This document shows positions 24,216-32,107 of a stretch of DNA of 64,000 nucleotides, one piece after another (within the stretch, counting starts at the first letter, position 1; each line of letters opens with the position of its first letter). Both the position numbers and the translations under genes were made by a program. Source of the DNA: Phycisphaeraceae bacterium (GTDB lineage Bacteria > Planctomycetota > Phycisphaerae > Phycisphaerales > UBA1924); the NCBI GenBank assembly GCA_015200025.1, contig CP054186.1, positions 3,212,643-3,276,642 of the forward strand, given 5' to 3'. A model generated the notes under the pieces. It ran no database searches. It was not told where the DNA came from and saw only the letters and a list, made by a program, of their open reading frames with translations.

Positions 24216-26687
24216 TCACGGGCCCGGCGTCGGGTCGTGAACGGCCACCCCCGCGGCGGCCCGAGCCCTCGACTGGATCGACACCACGTATTGGTACGCC
24301 TCGGAGAGGTACGGATCGTCCGGGTGCGTGTCGAGCAGCGACCTGGCGCGGGCGACCTGCGCCGCGGCCTCGTCGGCCAGGCCCGACGTCTCGCCGCGGT
24401 GCAGCCGGATCAGCATGATGTCGCCGCGGGCCCTCAGCTCGATGTTCTGGTACAGCCGGTTGTTCGGGTTCGAGTCCAACGCGATCGTGCTCGCCGCGAG
24501 GGCTTCCTCCGAATCCCGCGCGTCCGCTCCGGGCGGGAGCGAGTCGGTCTCGCGGATCAGAAGGGCGTCGGCCAGGTTGTGCAAGTGCACCGGGTTGCCG
24601 GGGTCGGCCTGGACAAGTTCGCGGGCCAGGGCGGCCCGCTCGGCCCGCAACGCCGCCCTCGTCTGGGCGTCCGAGTACGACGTGAGCCGCTCGTAGCTCC
24701 AGCACAGGTCGTTGATCACGCCCGGGTGGTTCGGTCTCTCACGCCAGAGCGCGAGCAGGTCCGCGTGCGCCGCCCGGTGGAATCGCTCCGCGGGTTCCCG
24801 GCGTCCGGCGTGCCAGTGGGCGTCCCCGACGCGGATCGTCGCGGCGATGGGCTCTCGGGGATCGACCCGCTCGCCCAGCGCCCGAAGATCCGCCAGCGTC
24901 TCGGACGCCTCGGTGAACGCGACGAACGCCTCCTCCGGACGCCCTAGGTCCATCGAGAGTTCGCCCTGCCGGCGTCGCAGCGAGGCGTGCAGCATCCGCA
25001 GCGTCGGGTCGTCCGGCCGGCGCGCAAGGTCCGCCCGGAGCTGCGAGCCGATCCGGAGCAGGAGTTTCCCTCGGATCTCCTCCGTCCCGGTGAGCCGACC
25101 GGCGTCCTCGATCAAACGCCCTAACAGGAACGCGTGGTCGTCCAGCGCGCGCTCGGCGGCGAGGATCCGCTGGTGCCGGGCCTCCGCCACCGCGAGCGCC
25201 GTGAACCACGCAAACCCGGTGATCACCGCGATGACGGCGACGGCCTTTCGGTGCCGGACGGCCCATTTCCAGGCGAGTTCGAGGGGTTGTGGGGGCCGGG
25301 CGAGTGTGGGGAGGCCGTCGAGGAACCGGCGGAGGTCGTCGGCCAGCTCGGCGGCGTTCCCGTAGCGGTCTTTCTTCTCGCGCGACAACGCCTTGGCGAC
25401 GATGGCGTCGAGGTCTCTGGGGATCGCGGGGTTGAGCGACCGCGCCCGCCGGGCGTCGGTGTGGCGGAGCGTCGCCAGCCACACGAGCGTGGCCCTGGGG
25501 TCGGGGTCGGGGTCGCCGTGGGGCAGCTCGCCGGTGAGCGCCTCGAACAGCAGCACGCCCAGGCCCCACACGTCGGTGCGGGTGTCGGCCGCGTGGTCCC
25601 CGGCGGCCTGCTCGGGCGCCATGGTCCCCAGCGTGCCCACGATCATCCCCGGGTGGGTCGCCGCGAGGTGGGTCAGGGCCGAGCGGGGCGTCCCGTCGGC
25701 GGCGAGGGTCCGCGCGATCCCGAAGTCCACGATCACGGGCCTGGGGCGTCCCTCGGCGTCCCGGGCCACCAGCACGTTGGCCGACTTGAGGTCGCGGTGG
25801 ACCACGCCGCGCTGGTGCGCGTGCGCGAGCGCGTCGCAGGCCCGGGCAAAGAGCACGACGACCTCGCGCACGCCCATCCCCCGGGCGGCCCGCTCGAAGG
25901 GGGCCGCGTCGGGCCCGACCCGCTCGAGCACGAGGTACGGGCGGTCGGTCCGCCGGTCGATCCCGAAATCCAGCACCCGCGCGATCCCCGGGTGCTCCAG
26001 ACGCGACAGCGAGCGGACCTCGTGCTCGAACCGCCACCGCGCCCGCCCCGACACCAGCGGCGTGTGCAAGAGCTTGAGCGCCACCGGCCTCTCGAACCCC
26101 GCCCGCGTCGCCTCGTACACCGCCGACGAGCCCCCCGTCCCGATCAACGACCCGATGCGGTACGGCCCCACCGTCTCGGGCGCCGCGTCCGCGGGCACCC
26201 CACCCCCCTCACCCCCCCCACCCCCCTCGTCGCCGCGGCCCCCGCCCTCGAAGGGCGTGTCGGTCAACGCACCCGCCAGCCCCCCACGCGTGTACGCCCC
26301 GAGAGGGCTCGCCCCGCCCGGGCCCTCGTCCGACGCGAGCGACGTCACGCCGGCGGGATCGTCGACCGCCGGGGAGATGGAGTCGGTGGGGTCGTCGGTG
26401 GGGTCGTCGGTGGGGTCGTCGGTGGGGTCGTCGGTGGGGTCGTCGGTGGGGTCGTCGGTGGGGGAGTGGGTGGGGGAGTGGGTGGGGGTGGGGGTGGGGG
26501 TGGGGGTGGGGGTGGGGGTGAGGATGCGGGTGAGGGGGTCGGGGCGTTCGTCGTGGCCGAGGAGCGCTTCGACCTCGCGGCGCAGGGCGGGGTCGTGATC
26601 GCCGAGCCGGTCGAGGACCTCCCGGCGTCGCTCGCCGATGACCCCCGCCGCGGCGAGGAACGCGTCCTTGAGGCTCGGAGCCGACAT
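24216..26687 (-). CDS. membrane-anchored Ser/Thr protein kinase (Hanks type) with C-terminal helical repeats
   Basis: Eukaryotic-like protein kinase, 823 aa. After a short helical N-terminus and a low-complexity linker of PT and DDPT repeats (about residues 55-95), the kinase domain runs from about 170. It shows GTGGSSAVY (nucleotide loop), VALKLL (catalytic Lys), VVHRDLKSANVLV, IVDFGIA, GTLGTMAPEQA and DVWGLGVLLFEAL. A single transmembrane helix follows (AVAVIAVITGFAWFTALAV, near 490). The outer part is helical and TPR-like. This layout is common in planctomycetes. ATG 26687 has TACACT ending 6 bases upstream, which favours it over GTG 26693. The target is unknown. Confidence 0.9.
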   Translation of the reverse strand: MSAPSLKDAFLAAAGVIGERRREVLDRLGDHDPALRREVEALLGHDERPDPLTRILTPTPTPTPTPTPTHSPTHSPTDDPTDDPTDDPTDDPTDDPTDDPTDSISPAVDDPAGVTSLASDEGPGGASPLGAYTRGGLAGALTDTPFEGGGRGDEGGGGGEGGGVPADAAPETVGPYRIGSLIGTGGSSAVYEATRAGFERPVALKLLHTPLVSGRARWRFEHEVRSLSRLEHPGIARVLDFGIDRRTDRPYLVLERVGPDAAPFERAARGMGVREVVVLFARACDALAHAHQRGVVHRDLKSANVLVARDAEGRPRPVIVDFGIARTLAADGTPRSALTHLAATHPGMIVGTLGTMAPEQAAGDHAADTRTDVWGLGVLLFEALTGELPHGDPDPDPRATLVWLATLRHTDARRARSLNPAIPRDLDAIVAKALSREKKDRYGNAAELADDLRRFLDGLPTLARPPQPLELAWKWAVRHRKAVAVIAVITGFAWFTALAVAEARHQRILAAERALDDHAFLLGRLIEDAGRLTGTEEIRGKLLLRIGSQLRADLARRPDDPTLRMLHASLRRRQGELSMDLGRPEEAFVAFTEASETLADLRALGERVDPREPIAATIRVGDAHWHAGRREPAERFHRAAHADLLALWRERPNHPGVINDLCWSYERLTSYSDAQTRAALRAERAALARELVQADPGNPVHLHNLADALLIRETDSLPPGADARDSEEALAASTIALDSNPNNRLYQNIELRARGDIMLIRLHRGETSGLADEAAAQVARARSLLDTHPDDPYLSEAYQYVVSIQSRARAAAGVAVHDPTPGP
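26386..26525. repeat. 12-bp and 6-bp tandem repeats in the kinase gene linker
   Basis: On the plus strand, six or so copies of GTGGGGTCGTCG are followed by GGGAGT and GGGGGT units. On the coding strand they read as DDPT and PT/HS repeats. Unit lengths are multiples of three, so slippage would change linker length without a frameshift. Confidence 0.9.
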
Positions 26688-26693
26688 GGGCAC

Positions 26694-26699
26694 AGTGTA
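26694..26699 (-). promoter_or_regulatory. -10 box for the Ser/Thr kinase gene
   Basis: TACACT on the minus strand with a 6-base gap to ATG 26687, predicting transcription from the A of the ATG. Confidence 0.6.
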
Positions 26700-26841
26700 C
26701 CGGGTACCGGGCTCGCGGCGGACTGTTCGGGCGGGTTGGGCGGGTTATGGGGTCGGCGTGGGGCAGCGGGATTCGATCGCGGGCGCCGGGGCGGCGTCGG
26801 CGTTCATATGCTGAGCGTCGGAACACACGAAAGGCGGGACG

Positions 26842-28212
26842 ATGACGACGCGAGCTGGATCGGCGGACGAGCGGGTGGTGAGGATGCCGGGTGAGCCGGG
26901 GCTGTGGGCGCACCCGCGGATGTCGCCGCTGTTCGGGGAAGGCGCGTCGGGCCTGAGCGAGAAGGCCGGGGTGCTCTCGGCGTGGCGGGACGCGATGCTC
27001 GAGGCGTTGCGGCACGCGCCGCCGAGGGTCCCGACGCTGTGGTCGGTCGGGCTCTCGGGCGTGAGCGCGATGCCCGGGGTCAGGGCGTCGGGTGAAGTGG
27101 AAGTCTCGCTCCCGGTGCGGATGAAGTTGCCCGAGAAGAAAGATGCGGGGGCGGTGCAGCAGGAGGCGGTGTCGCGGGTGGTGCCGCTGATGAGGGCGCT
27201 GGGCGACGCGGTCTCCCGGACGCCCGGGCTGCACGCGCTGACGTGGCGGCTCCAATCGGGCAACGCGTTGGCGCGTTCGGCCGGCGTCGGCGGGTCGCAC
27301 ACGAGCGAGTGGACGATGGAGGAGATCGCGCGGGGCGAGCTTCGGCGTGAGGGCCGCGTGCTCCCCCTGTCGGAGATCATCCGGTACGTGGCGACGCCGG
27401 TGATGCTCTTCGCGGTGACGCGAGGCGGCGGCGCGGCGTCGGTCGGCCAGGCCTCGCTCGACGTGGCGTTCACGTCCGGGAATATCAAAGAGTTCGGCGC
27501 CGGGGCGTTGTGGTTCGGGCACGCGGCGGCGACCCGCGACGAGGCCGCGGCGTGGGCGGAGATCGAGCACGAGATGGGCGAGGGCCTCGCGGCGCGGCCC
27601 GGCGGCGGGGCGGGGGCGGGGGCGGGTGCGGGTGGGTTCGACGCGATGCGGGCGTTCGTGCGCGCCAACGCGATGGTCGCCGGGCAGGCGCTGCAGCGCA
27701 ACGCCGGAGTCCGCACGCTCGAGCGCATGGCGGCGGCCGCCGCGGCGCTGGGCGAGGACGCGACGGTGGCCCTGATCGCGGCGCACTTCCGCGCCCCCGT
27801 GTTCCGGGCGTGGGAGGTTGGGATGGCGCTCGAGGGGTGCTTCCAGGCGTCGCTGCGGGCGGGCGTCGCCAGGCCCGCGTTCGACGGGGTGGCGCAGTCG
27901 GCGCACGCGGCGGGCATGGCCCGCACGCTCGCGTCGGCGTGCGATGCGGCCGGGATCGCCGGGGCGGTCGGCGAGGCGATGTCCGCGGCCATCGCGTGGG
28001 CGGACCGCGTAGCGTCGGGCGATGACGCGGCCGCGAAGGACTGGACGCCCGCGCGGACCCTCGCGGTGCGGGCCGTCCAGGCGGGCGAGCAGCACGCCGT
28101 CTCGATCGCGGAGTTCCGGCCGATGCTCGAGCGGCTCTGCGGGCTCCGGCTGGTCCCCAAGAACCCCGGCGAGGCGGTCGGCGGCGGGACGACCGGCCCC
28201 GGCCCGGCGTGA
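26842..28212 (+). CDS. unrecognised 456-residue alanine-rich protein upstream of miaA
   Basis: I do not recognise a family. The protein is soluble, with no signal or membrane span, and very rich in Ala, Gly and Arg. Residues 30-220 mix strands and helices, with SPLFGEGASGLSEKAGVLSA, VEVSLPVRMKLPEKKD and SHTSEWTMEEIARGELRREG. Residues 230-420 look all-helical, interrupted by a Gly-Ala run near 255. A TATGCT box lies about 30 bases upstream and a weak AAAGG precedes the ATG. Its stop overlaps a possible GTG start of miaA (GTGA), so it may be co-translated with a tRNA-modification enzyme. That is the only functional hint. Confidence 0.75.
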   Translation: MTTRAGSADERVVRMPGEPGLWAHPRMSPLFGEGASGLSEKAGVLSAWRDAMLEALRHAPPRVPTLWSVGLSGVSAMPGVRASGEVEVSLPVRMKLPEKKDAGAVQQEAVSRVVPLMRALGDAVSRTPGLHALTWRLQSGNALARSAGVGGSHTSEWTMEEIARGELRREGRVLPLSEIIRYVATPVMLFAVTRGGGAASVGQASLDVAFTSGNIKEFGAGALWFGHAAATRDEAAAWAEIEHEMGEGLAARPGGGAGAGAGAGGFDAMRAFVRANAMVAGQALQRNAGVRTLERMAAAAAALGEDATVALIAAHFRAPVFRAWEVGMALEGCFQASLRAGVARPAFDGVAQSAHAAGMARTLASACDAAGIAGAVGEAMSAAIAWADRVASGDDAAAKDWTPARTLAVRAVQAGEQHAVSIAEFRPMLERLCGLRLVPKNPGEAVGGGTTGPGPA

Positions 28213-29192
28213 GGCGAGGGGCCATGGGTGTTCGCCCCGCAGCGATCGAGGGATGGATAGCGCCGGTGATCGTCGGTCCGACGGCCGGCGGCAAGAGCGA
28301 CCTGGCGCTGGCGCTGTGCGACGCGCTCCACGGCGTGCGGTCTTTCGGCGAGGTCGTGACGGCGGATTCGGTGCAGGTCTACCGCGGGCTGGACATCGGG
28401 AGCGCCAAGCCCTCGCCCGAGGAACGACGCGGCGTGCCGCACCACCTGATCGACCTGGTGGAACCCGATGACCCGGTGGGGCTGACGGTGAAAGATTGGC
28501 TCGGGCTGTCCGAGCGGGCGATGGCGGATGTCCGCTCGCGCGGCGGGCTCCCGGTGGTGGTGGGGGGGACGCACCTGTACGTCAAGGCGTTGATGGAAGG
28601 GCTCTTCGAGGGACCCGGGGCCGACGAATCGGTCCGGGATGAACTGCGCTCGATGGGGCGGGAGCGGCTCCGGGCCGAGCTCGAGCGGGCCGACCCCGAG
28701 ACGGCCTCGCGGCTCCATCCCAACGACGAGCGACGGACCGTGCGGGCGCTGGAGGTCCTTCGGCTCACGGGACGCCCGATCAGCCAGCTCCGCGGGCAAT
28801 GGGACCGGCCCGGCGGCGGGCGTGGGGACTGCGTGCTGGTGGGCCTCGAGTGGCCCGTCCGCGAGATCAACGCGAGGATCAACGCCCGCGTCCGGTCGAT
28901 GGTCGAACGCGGGCTGGTCGAGGAGGCCAGGGCGCTCTGGTCGGCGGGGAGGTTGGGCCCACGCTCGCGCGGGGCGCTCGGGTACGCGCAGCTGATCGAT
29001 CATTTCGAGGGCCGGTGCGGGTTCGTTGAGGCCCTGGAGGCGATCAAGATCGAGACGAGGCGGTTCGCGAAGAACCAACGGACGTGGCTGAGGCGGCTGA
29101 GGACGATCCCCGGCGGCCTGTGGATCGACGCGGCGGCGACGCCGACGGGCGAAGTGGTGCGGCGGGTGCTGTCGGCGTGCGGGGTCGGGTGA
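28209..29192 (+). CDS. miaA: tRNA dimethylallyltransferase
   Basis: Adds the dimethylallyl group to N6 of A37 in tRNAs reading UNN codons (327 aa). Motifs are VIVGPTAGGKSDLAL (P-loop), TADSVQVYRGLDIGSAKPS, HHLIDLVEPDD, PVVVGGTHLYVKAL, and PNDERRTVRALEV near the end of the prenyl-transfer domain. GALGYAQLIDHFEG and KNQRTWLRRL close the fold. GTG 28209 overlaps the previous stop; ATG 28224 is an alternative that removes five residues. The partner enzyme gene miaB is 1.1 kb downstream on the other strand, so the two steps of ms2i6A synthesis are encoded close together. Confidence 0.93.
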   Translation: MRRGAMGVRPAAIEGWIAPVIVGPTAGGKSDLALALCDALHGVRSFGEVVTADSVQVYRGLDIGSAKPSPEERRGVPHHLIDLVEPDDPVGLTVKDWLGLSERAMADVRSRGGLPVVVGGTHLYVKALMEGLFEGPGADESVRDELRSMGRERLRAELERADPETASRLHPNDERRTVRALEVLRLTGRPISQLRGQWDRPGGGRGDCVLVGLEWPVREINARINARVRSMVERGLVEEARALWSAGRLGPRSRGALGYAQLIDHFEGRCGFVEALEAIKIETRRFAKNQRTWLRRLRTIPGGLWIDAAATPTGEVVRRVLSACGVG

Positions 29193-29200
29193 GGCGGTGG

Positions 29201-29722
29201 CTAGAGCGGCGGGGGGAGGCCGCGGAGGGCTTCGAGCATCCGTTCGAGATAACGCCAGGCGTTGAGTTGGGTGCGGATCGTGGCCAGGGCACGGTCCCGC
29301 TCGGGCCCGGGTGATGGTGGCAGGCCCCGGAACATCCCGGAGACATGGGCGATCATGGCGTGGCGGCGGTCGGTCGCGTCCTTGGTAAGCCCGGCCAGGG
29401 CGTCCGCGTCGCCCGAAGCCGCCGCGTCGTCGATCGATTCGCGGAGTTCCATGACCTCCATCAGGAAGCCGGGCGGGAGCGAGGGGTCGGCCTTGGACGT
29501 CGGCCCGCCGAGGAGCCCCAGGAGCGCGTCGGCCCGCGTCTCGGGGTCGGCGAGCGTGGCGCGGGCGTGGTTGAGGTCCGCCGCGAGCCGGAGGGCCTCA
29601 GGGCTCTCGGGATCAAGGTCCGGGTGGACGGCGGCGGCCCGGGCGAGGAAGGCCGACTCGACCTGATCGCCCCCGAGGTCGAAGGTCGCGGGGAGCCCCA
29701 GCGTTCGGAACGGGTCGGACAC
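29201..29722 (-). CDS. hscB: Fe-S cluster co-chaperone HscB
   Basis: J-domain co-chaperone that delivers the IscU scaffold to the Hsp70 HscA (173 aa). The J domain at residues 1-70 contains the HPD tripeptide in AAVHPDLDPES, and its N-terminus SDPFRTLGLPATFDL matches HscB (FxxLGLP). A C-terminal helical bundle follows, with PPGFLMEVMELRESIDDA, the IscU-binding region. GTG 29722 is supported by a TAGACT box 5 bases upstream; the longer open frame is spurious. It ends 8 bases from the convergent miaA. Fe-S assembly may be linked to the Fe-S enzyme MiaB nearby, but that is inference. Confidence 0.88.
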   Translation of the reverse strand: MSDPFRTLGLPATFDLGGDQVESAFLARAAAVHPDLDPESPEALRLAADLNHARATLADPETRADALLGLLGGPTSKADPSLPPGFLMEVMELRESIDDAAASGDADALAGLTKDATDRRHAMIAHVSGMFRGLPPSPGPERDRALATIRTQLNAWRYLERMLEALRGLPPPL

Positions 29723-29727
29723 GCCGG

Positions 29728-29733
29728 AGTCTA
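29728..29733 (-). promoter_or_regulatory. -10 box for hscB
   Basis: TAGACT on the minus strand, 5 bases before GTG 29722. It is one half of a divergent leaderless pair with ruvC. Confidence 0.55.
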
Positions 29734-29760
29734 CGCGAGCCGTCCGCGGGCCCGTGCCGA

Positions 29761-29766
29761 TACAGT
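29761..29766 (+). promoter_or_regulatory. -10 box for ruvC
   Basis: TACAGT, 6 bases before ATG 29773. The position 17 bases upstream shows no TTGACA-like hexamer, so recognition may rest on the -10 alone. Confidence 0.6.
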
Positions 29767-29772
29767 GGGGCG

Positions 29773-30297
29773 ATGCGAGTGCTCGGGATCGATCCGGGGT
29801 TGAGGCTGACGGGGTACGCCTGCCTCGAGGGCGAGGGTGAGCGCCCCGCGATTGTCGAGGCGGGCGTTTTCCGGCTTTCGCGCGGCGAGGGCGGCCCCTC
29901 GGGCGGGACTCGGAGCGTCTCGGAACGCCTCGACGAGCTCGACCGGGACTTTCGCTCGATGCTGGAACGACTGAAGCCGGGGATGGTGGCCATCGAGTCG
30001 CTCTTTGCGCACTACCGGCACCCGGCGACGGCGATCGTGATGGGGCACGCACGGGGGGTGCTGCTCTTGGCGGTCCGCCGGGCGGGGGTCGAATTGGCCG
30101 AGTACAAGCCCGCGATGGTCAAGAAATCGATGACCGGGGACGGGTCGGCGGACAAGGGGAGGATGCAGCGGGCGGTGCAGGCGTACTTCGGGCTCGCCGA
30201 GGCGCCCAGCCCGCCCGACGTGGCCGACGCGATCGCCATCGCGCTCTGCGCGATGCGACGCCGCACCATCGCCGGTCTGACCTCGGGCGTGCGTTAA
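29773..30297 (+). CDS. ruvC: Holliday junction endodeoxyribonuclease RuvC
   Basis: Resolves four-way junctions in recombination with RuvAB (174 aa). The RNase H-like fold is clear: VLGIDPGLRLTGYA with Asp7, VAIESLFAHY with the second acidic residue, and PPDVADAIAIALCAM with the two C-terminal Asp residues of the metal site. ATG 29773 is placed by the TACAGT box. Its last four bases overlap the convergent miaB gene. No ruvA or ruvB is adjacent. Confidence 0.93.
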   Translation: MRVLGIDPGLRLTGYACLEGEGERPAIVEAGVFRLSRGEGGPSGGTRSVSERLDELDRDFRSMLERLKPGMVAIESLFAHYRHPATAIVMGHARGVLLLAVRRAGVELAEYKPAMVKKSMTGDGSADKGRMQRAVQAYFGLAEAPSPPDVADAIAIALCAMRRRTIAGLTSGVR

Positions 30298-32003
30298 ACC
30301 GGGGCCGGGTCCCGCGAGAGGGTCCCGAACAAGGCCAGGTTCGAGGCGCCGGTGACCTCCACCCGGAGCAGGCGGCCCGTCAGGTCGCGCCCGGTGTCCG
30401 GGGAGGGGGCGTCGAAAAACACGATCAGGTCCCCGTCCGTCCGGGACGCCCACTGGATCGTGCCGGCCTCGGCGTCGGCGGCGCCGGCCTCGAGGGCGCC
30501 CTCCGCCGCCGGAGACCGGTCAGCGTCCCGGCCCGCGATGGTCAGCGGGATCGTGCCCGTCGCCCCCGGCGCCGGGCGGCCCGCGCGTTCGGCCTTGCGC
30601 TGCTTGCGGCTGGGCCCTTCGACGAACACGCCGACGGTCCGCCCGAGGTACTCCTTGCTGATCTCGTCGGAGACCTCGGTCTGCACGGCGAGGAGGTGGT
30701 TGTTGCGACGACGCTTGACGTCCTCGGGCACGTCATCCTCGAGCCGGTCGAACGCGACGGTGCCGGGGCGGGGCGAATACTTGAAGATGAACGCGTTTTT
30801 GTAGCGGGCCCGGCGGAGCAGGGCGACGGTCGAGGCGAAGTCGTCCTCGGTCTCGCCGGGGAACCCGACGATAAAGTCGCCCGAGAGCGTCAGCGGCCGG
30901 CCGATCTCGGGCTGATCGAGGACCGCCCGCGCCCGGTCGATGAACTCGACGTACTCGCCCACGGTGTACCCGCGGTTCATGGCCTTGAGCAGGCGGTCGC
31001 TCCCGCTCTGCGCGGGGACGTGGAGGTACCGGCAGATCCGCGGGTGGTCGCGGATGACCTCCAGCACGTCGTCGCCGAAATCGCGGGGGTAGCTCGTCAC
31101 GAACCGCAGCCGGCCCAGGTGCGGGACCTCCTCGTGGATCCGGCGGAGCAGGTCGGCGAAGGTCGTCACGTTCGCGCCCGCGAGGGGGTCGCGGGCGTGC
31201 CCGCCGGTGAAGGCCCGGCCCTTCTGGGGCTGCGTCACGCCCCCGACCGTCACCGCCGCCCCGTGCTCGAAGCGGTAGTGGTTGACCGTCTGGCCCAACA
31301 GCGTGATCTCGACGACGCCCGCGTCGGCGAGACGCCTGCACTCGTCGATGATGTGGTCCGGGGGGCGGTGCACCTCGGCCCCGCGCGTGAAGGGCACCAC
31401 GCAGTAGGTGCAGAACTTGTTGCACCCCCGCGTGATCCGCACGTACGCCGAGCGACGCCCGGGCGTGTCCAGGGGCGAGGTCGAGCGGGACAGGTCGAGT
31501 TGTTCGAGAGAGTCCTCCGCGGCGGCCAGCGTCGCCGTCCGACGAGAGGCGTTGCCCTGGAGGGCGACCTGCCTCGCGCTGCGGCGGTCGATCCCGTCCG
31601 CGGGCCGAGCGTCGGGCGCGTCGGCCATGAGCGAGCGGCGGGTGCGCAGGGCGTTGTCCACCAGGGACGGGAGCTTGTCCAGCTCGCCCGGGCCGCACAG
31701 CACGTCCACGACCGGCATCCGCCGGATCAGGTCCGTCCCGTCACGCTCGGCCATGCACCCCAGCACGCCCACGACCAGGCCCGGGTCGTCCTTCTTCCGC
31801 AGGGCCAGCTCACCCAGCCGAGACCAGACCTTCTGCTCGGCGTGCTCACGCACCGAGCAGGTGTTGTAGAGGACCACGTCGGCCTCGTCGGGCCCGGGCA
31901 CAAAGCGGTACCCCAACGAGACAAGGGCCCCCGACACCAGCTCGGAATCGAGCTCGTTCATCTGGCAGCCGAAGGTTTCGAGATAGACGCGGCCCGCGCT
32001 CAT
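30294..32003 (-). CDS. miaB: tRNA-2-methylthio-N6-dimethylallyladenosine synthase
   Basis: Radical SAM methylthiotransferase that converts i6A37 to ms2i6A37 in tRNA, the step after MiaA (569 aa). The UPF0004 domain has its three cluster cysteines in ETFGCQMNELDSE, NTCSVREHAEQKV and GVLGCMAERDG. The radical SAM cluster is CNKFCTYCVVPFTRG, followed by LLGQTVNHYRFEHGA and a C-terminal TRAM region. It is longer than the usual 440-470 aa because of a 40-residue insert before the radical SAM motif and a Gly/Ala-rich insert within the TRAM region. ATG 32003 has a TACACT box 8 bases upstream. Confidence 0.93.
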   Translation of the reverse strand: MSAGRVYLETFGCQMNELDSELVSGALVSLGYRFVPGPDEADVVLYNTCSVREHAEQKVWSRLGELALRKKDDPGLVVGVLGCMAERDGTDLIRRMPVVDVLCGPGELDKLPSLVDNALRTRRSLMADAPDARPADGIDRRSARQVALQGNASRRTATLAAAEDSLEQLDLSRSTSPLDTPGRRSAYVRITRGCNKFCTYCVVPFTRGAEVHRPPDHIIDECRRLADAGVVEITLLGQTVNHYRFEHGAAVTVGGVTQPQKGRAFTGGHARDPLAGANVTTFADLLRRIHEEVPHLGRLRFVTSYPRDFGDDVLEVIRDHPRICRYLHVPAQSGSDRLLKAMNRGYTVGEYVEFIDRARAVLDQPEIGRPLTLSGDFIVGFPGETEDDFASTVALLRRARYKNAFIFKYSPRPGTVAFDRLEDDVPEDVKRRRNNHLLAVQTEVSDEISKEYLGRTVGVFVEGPSRKQRKAERAGRPAPGATGTIPLTIAGRDADRSPAAEGALEAGAADAEAGTIQWASRTDGDLIVFFDAPSPDTGRDLTGRLLRVEVTGASNLALFGTLSRDPAPV

Positions 32004-32011
32004 GGGGCGGA

Positions 32012-32017
32012 AGTGTA
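32012..32017 (-). promoter_or_regulatory. -10 box for miaB
   Basis: TACACT on the minus strand, 8 bases before ATG 32003, with no ribosome-binding site. Confidence 0.55.
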
Positions 32018-32092
32018 GTTCGCCCCGACCCCCGCCCCGCCGGGACGCCCGGACGCCGGCGGCGGGATCATGTTCGGGGGAAGGGTGGTCCG

Positions 32093-32100
32093 TATAGACT
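32093..32100 (+). promoter_or_regulatory. -10 region for the sensor histidine kinase gene
   Basis: TATAGACT contains TATAGA and TAGACT. The latter ends 7 bases before ATG 32108, which suits a leaderless start there rather than at the in-frame GTG 32102. Confidence 0.6.
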
Positions 32101-32107
32101 CGTGGGC

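Noticed and set aside
29738..29743. -35 hexamer for ruvC and similar leaderless genes
   Set aside because: Positions 16-18 bases upstream of several boxes (ruvC, purL, kinase) show no TTGACA-like sequence; clear pairs exist only for tRNA-Gly and tRNA-Cys.
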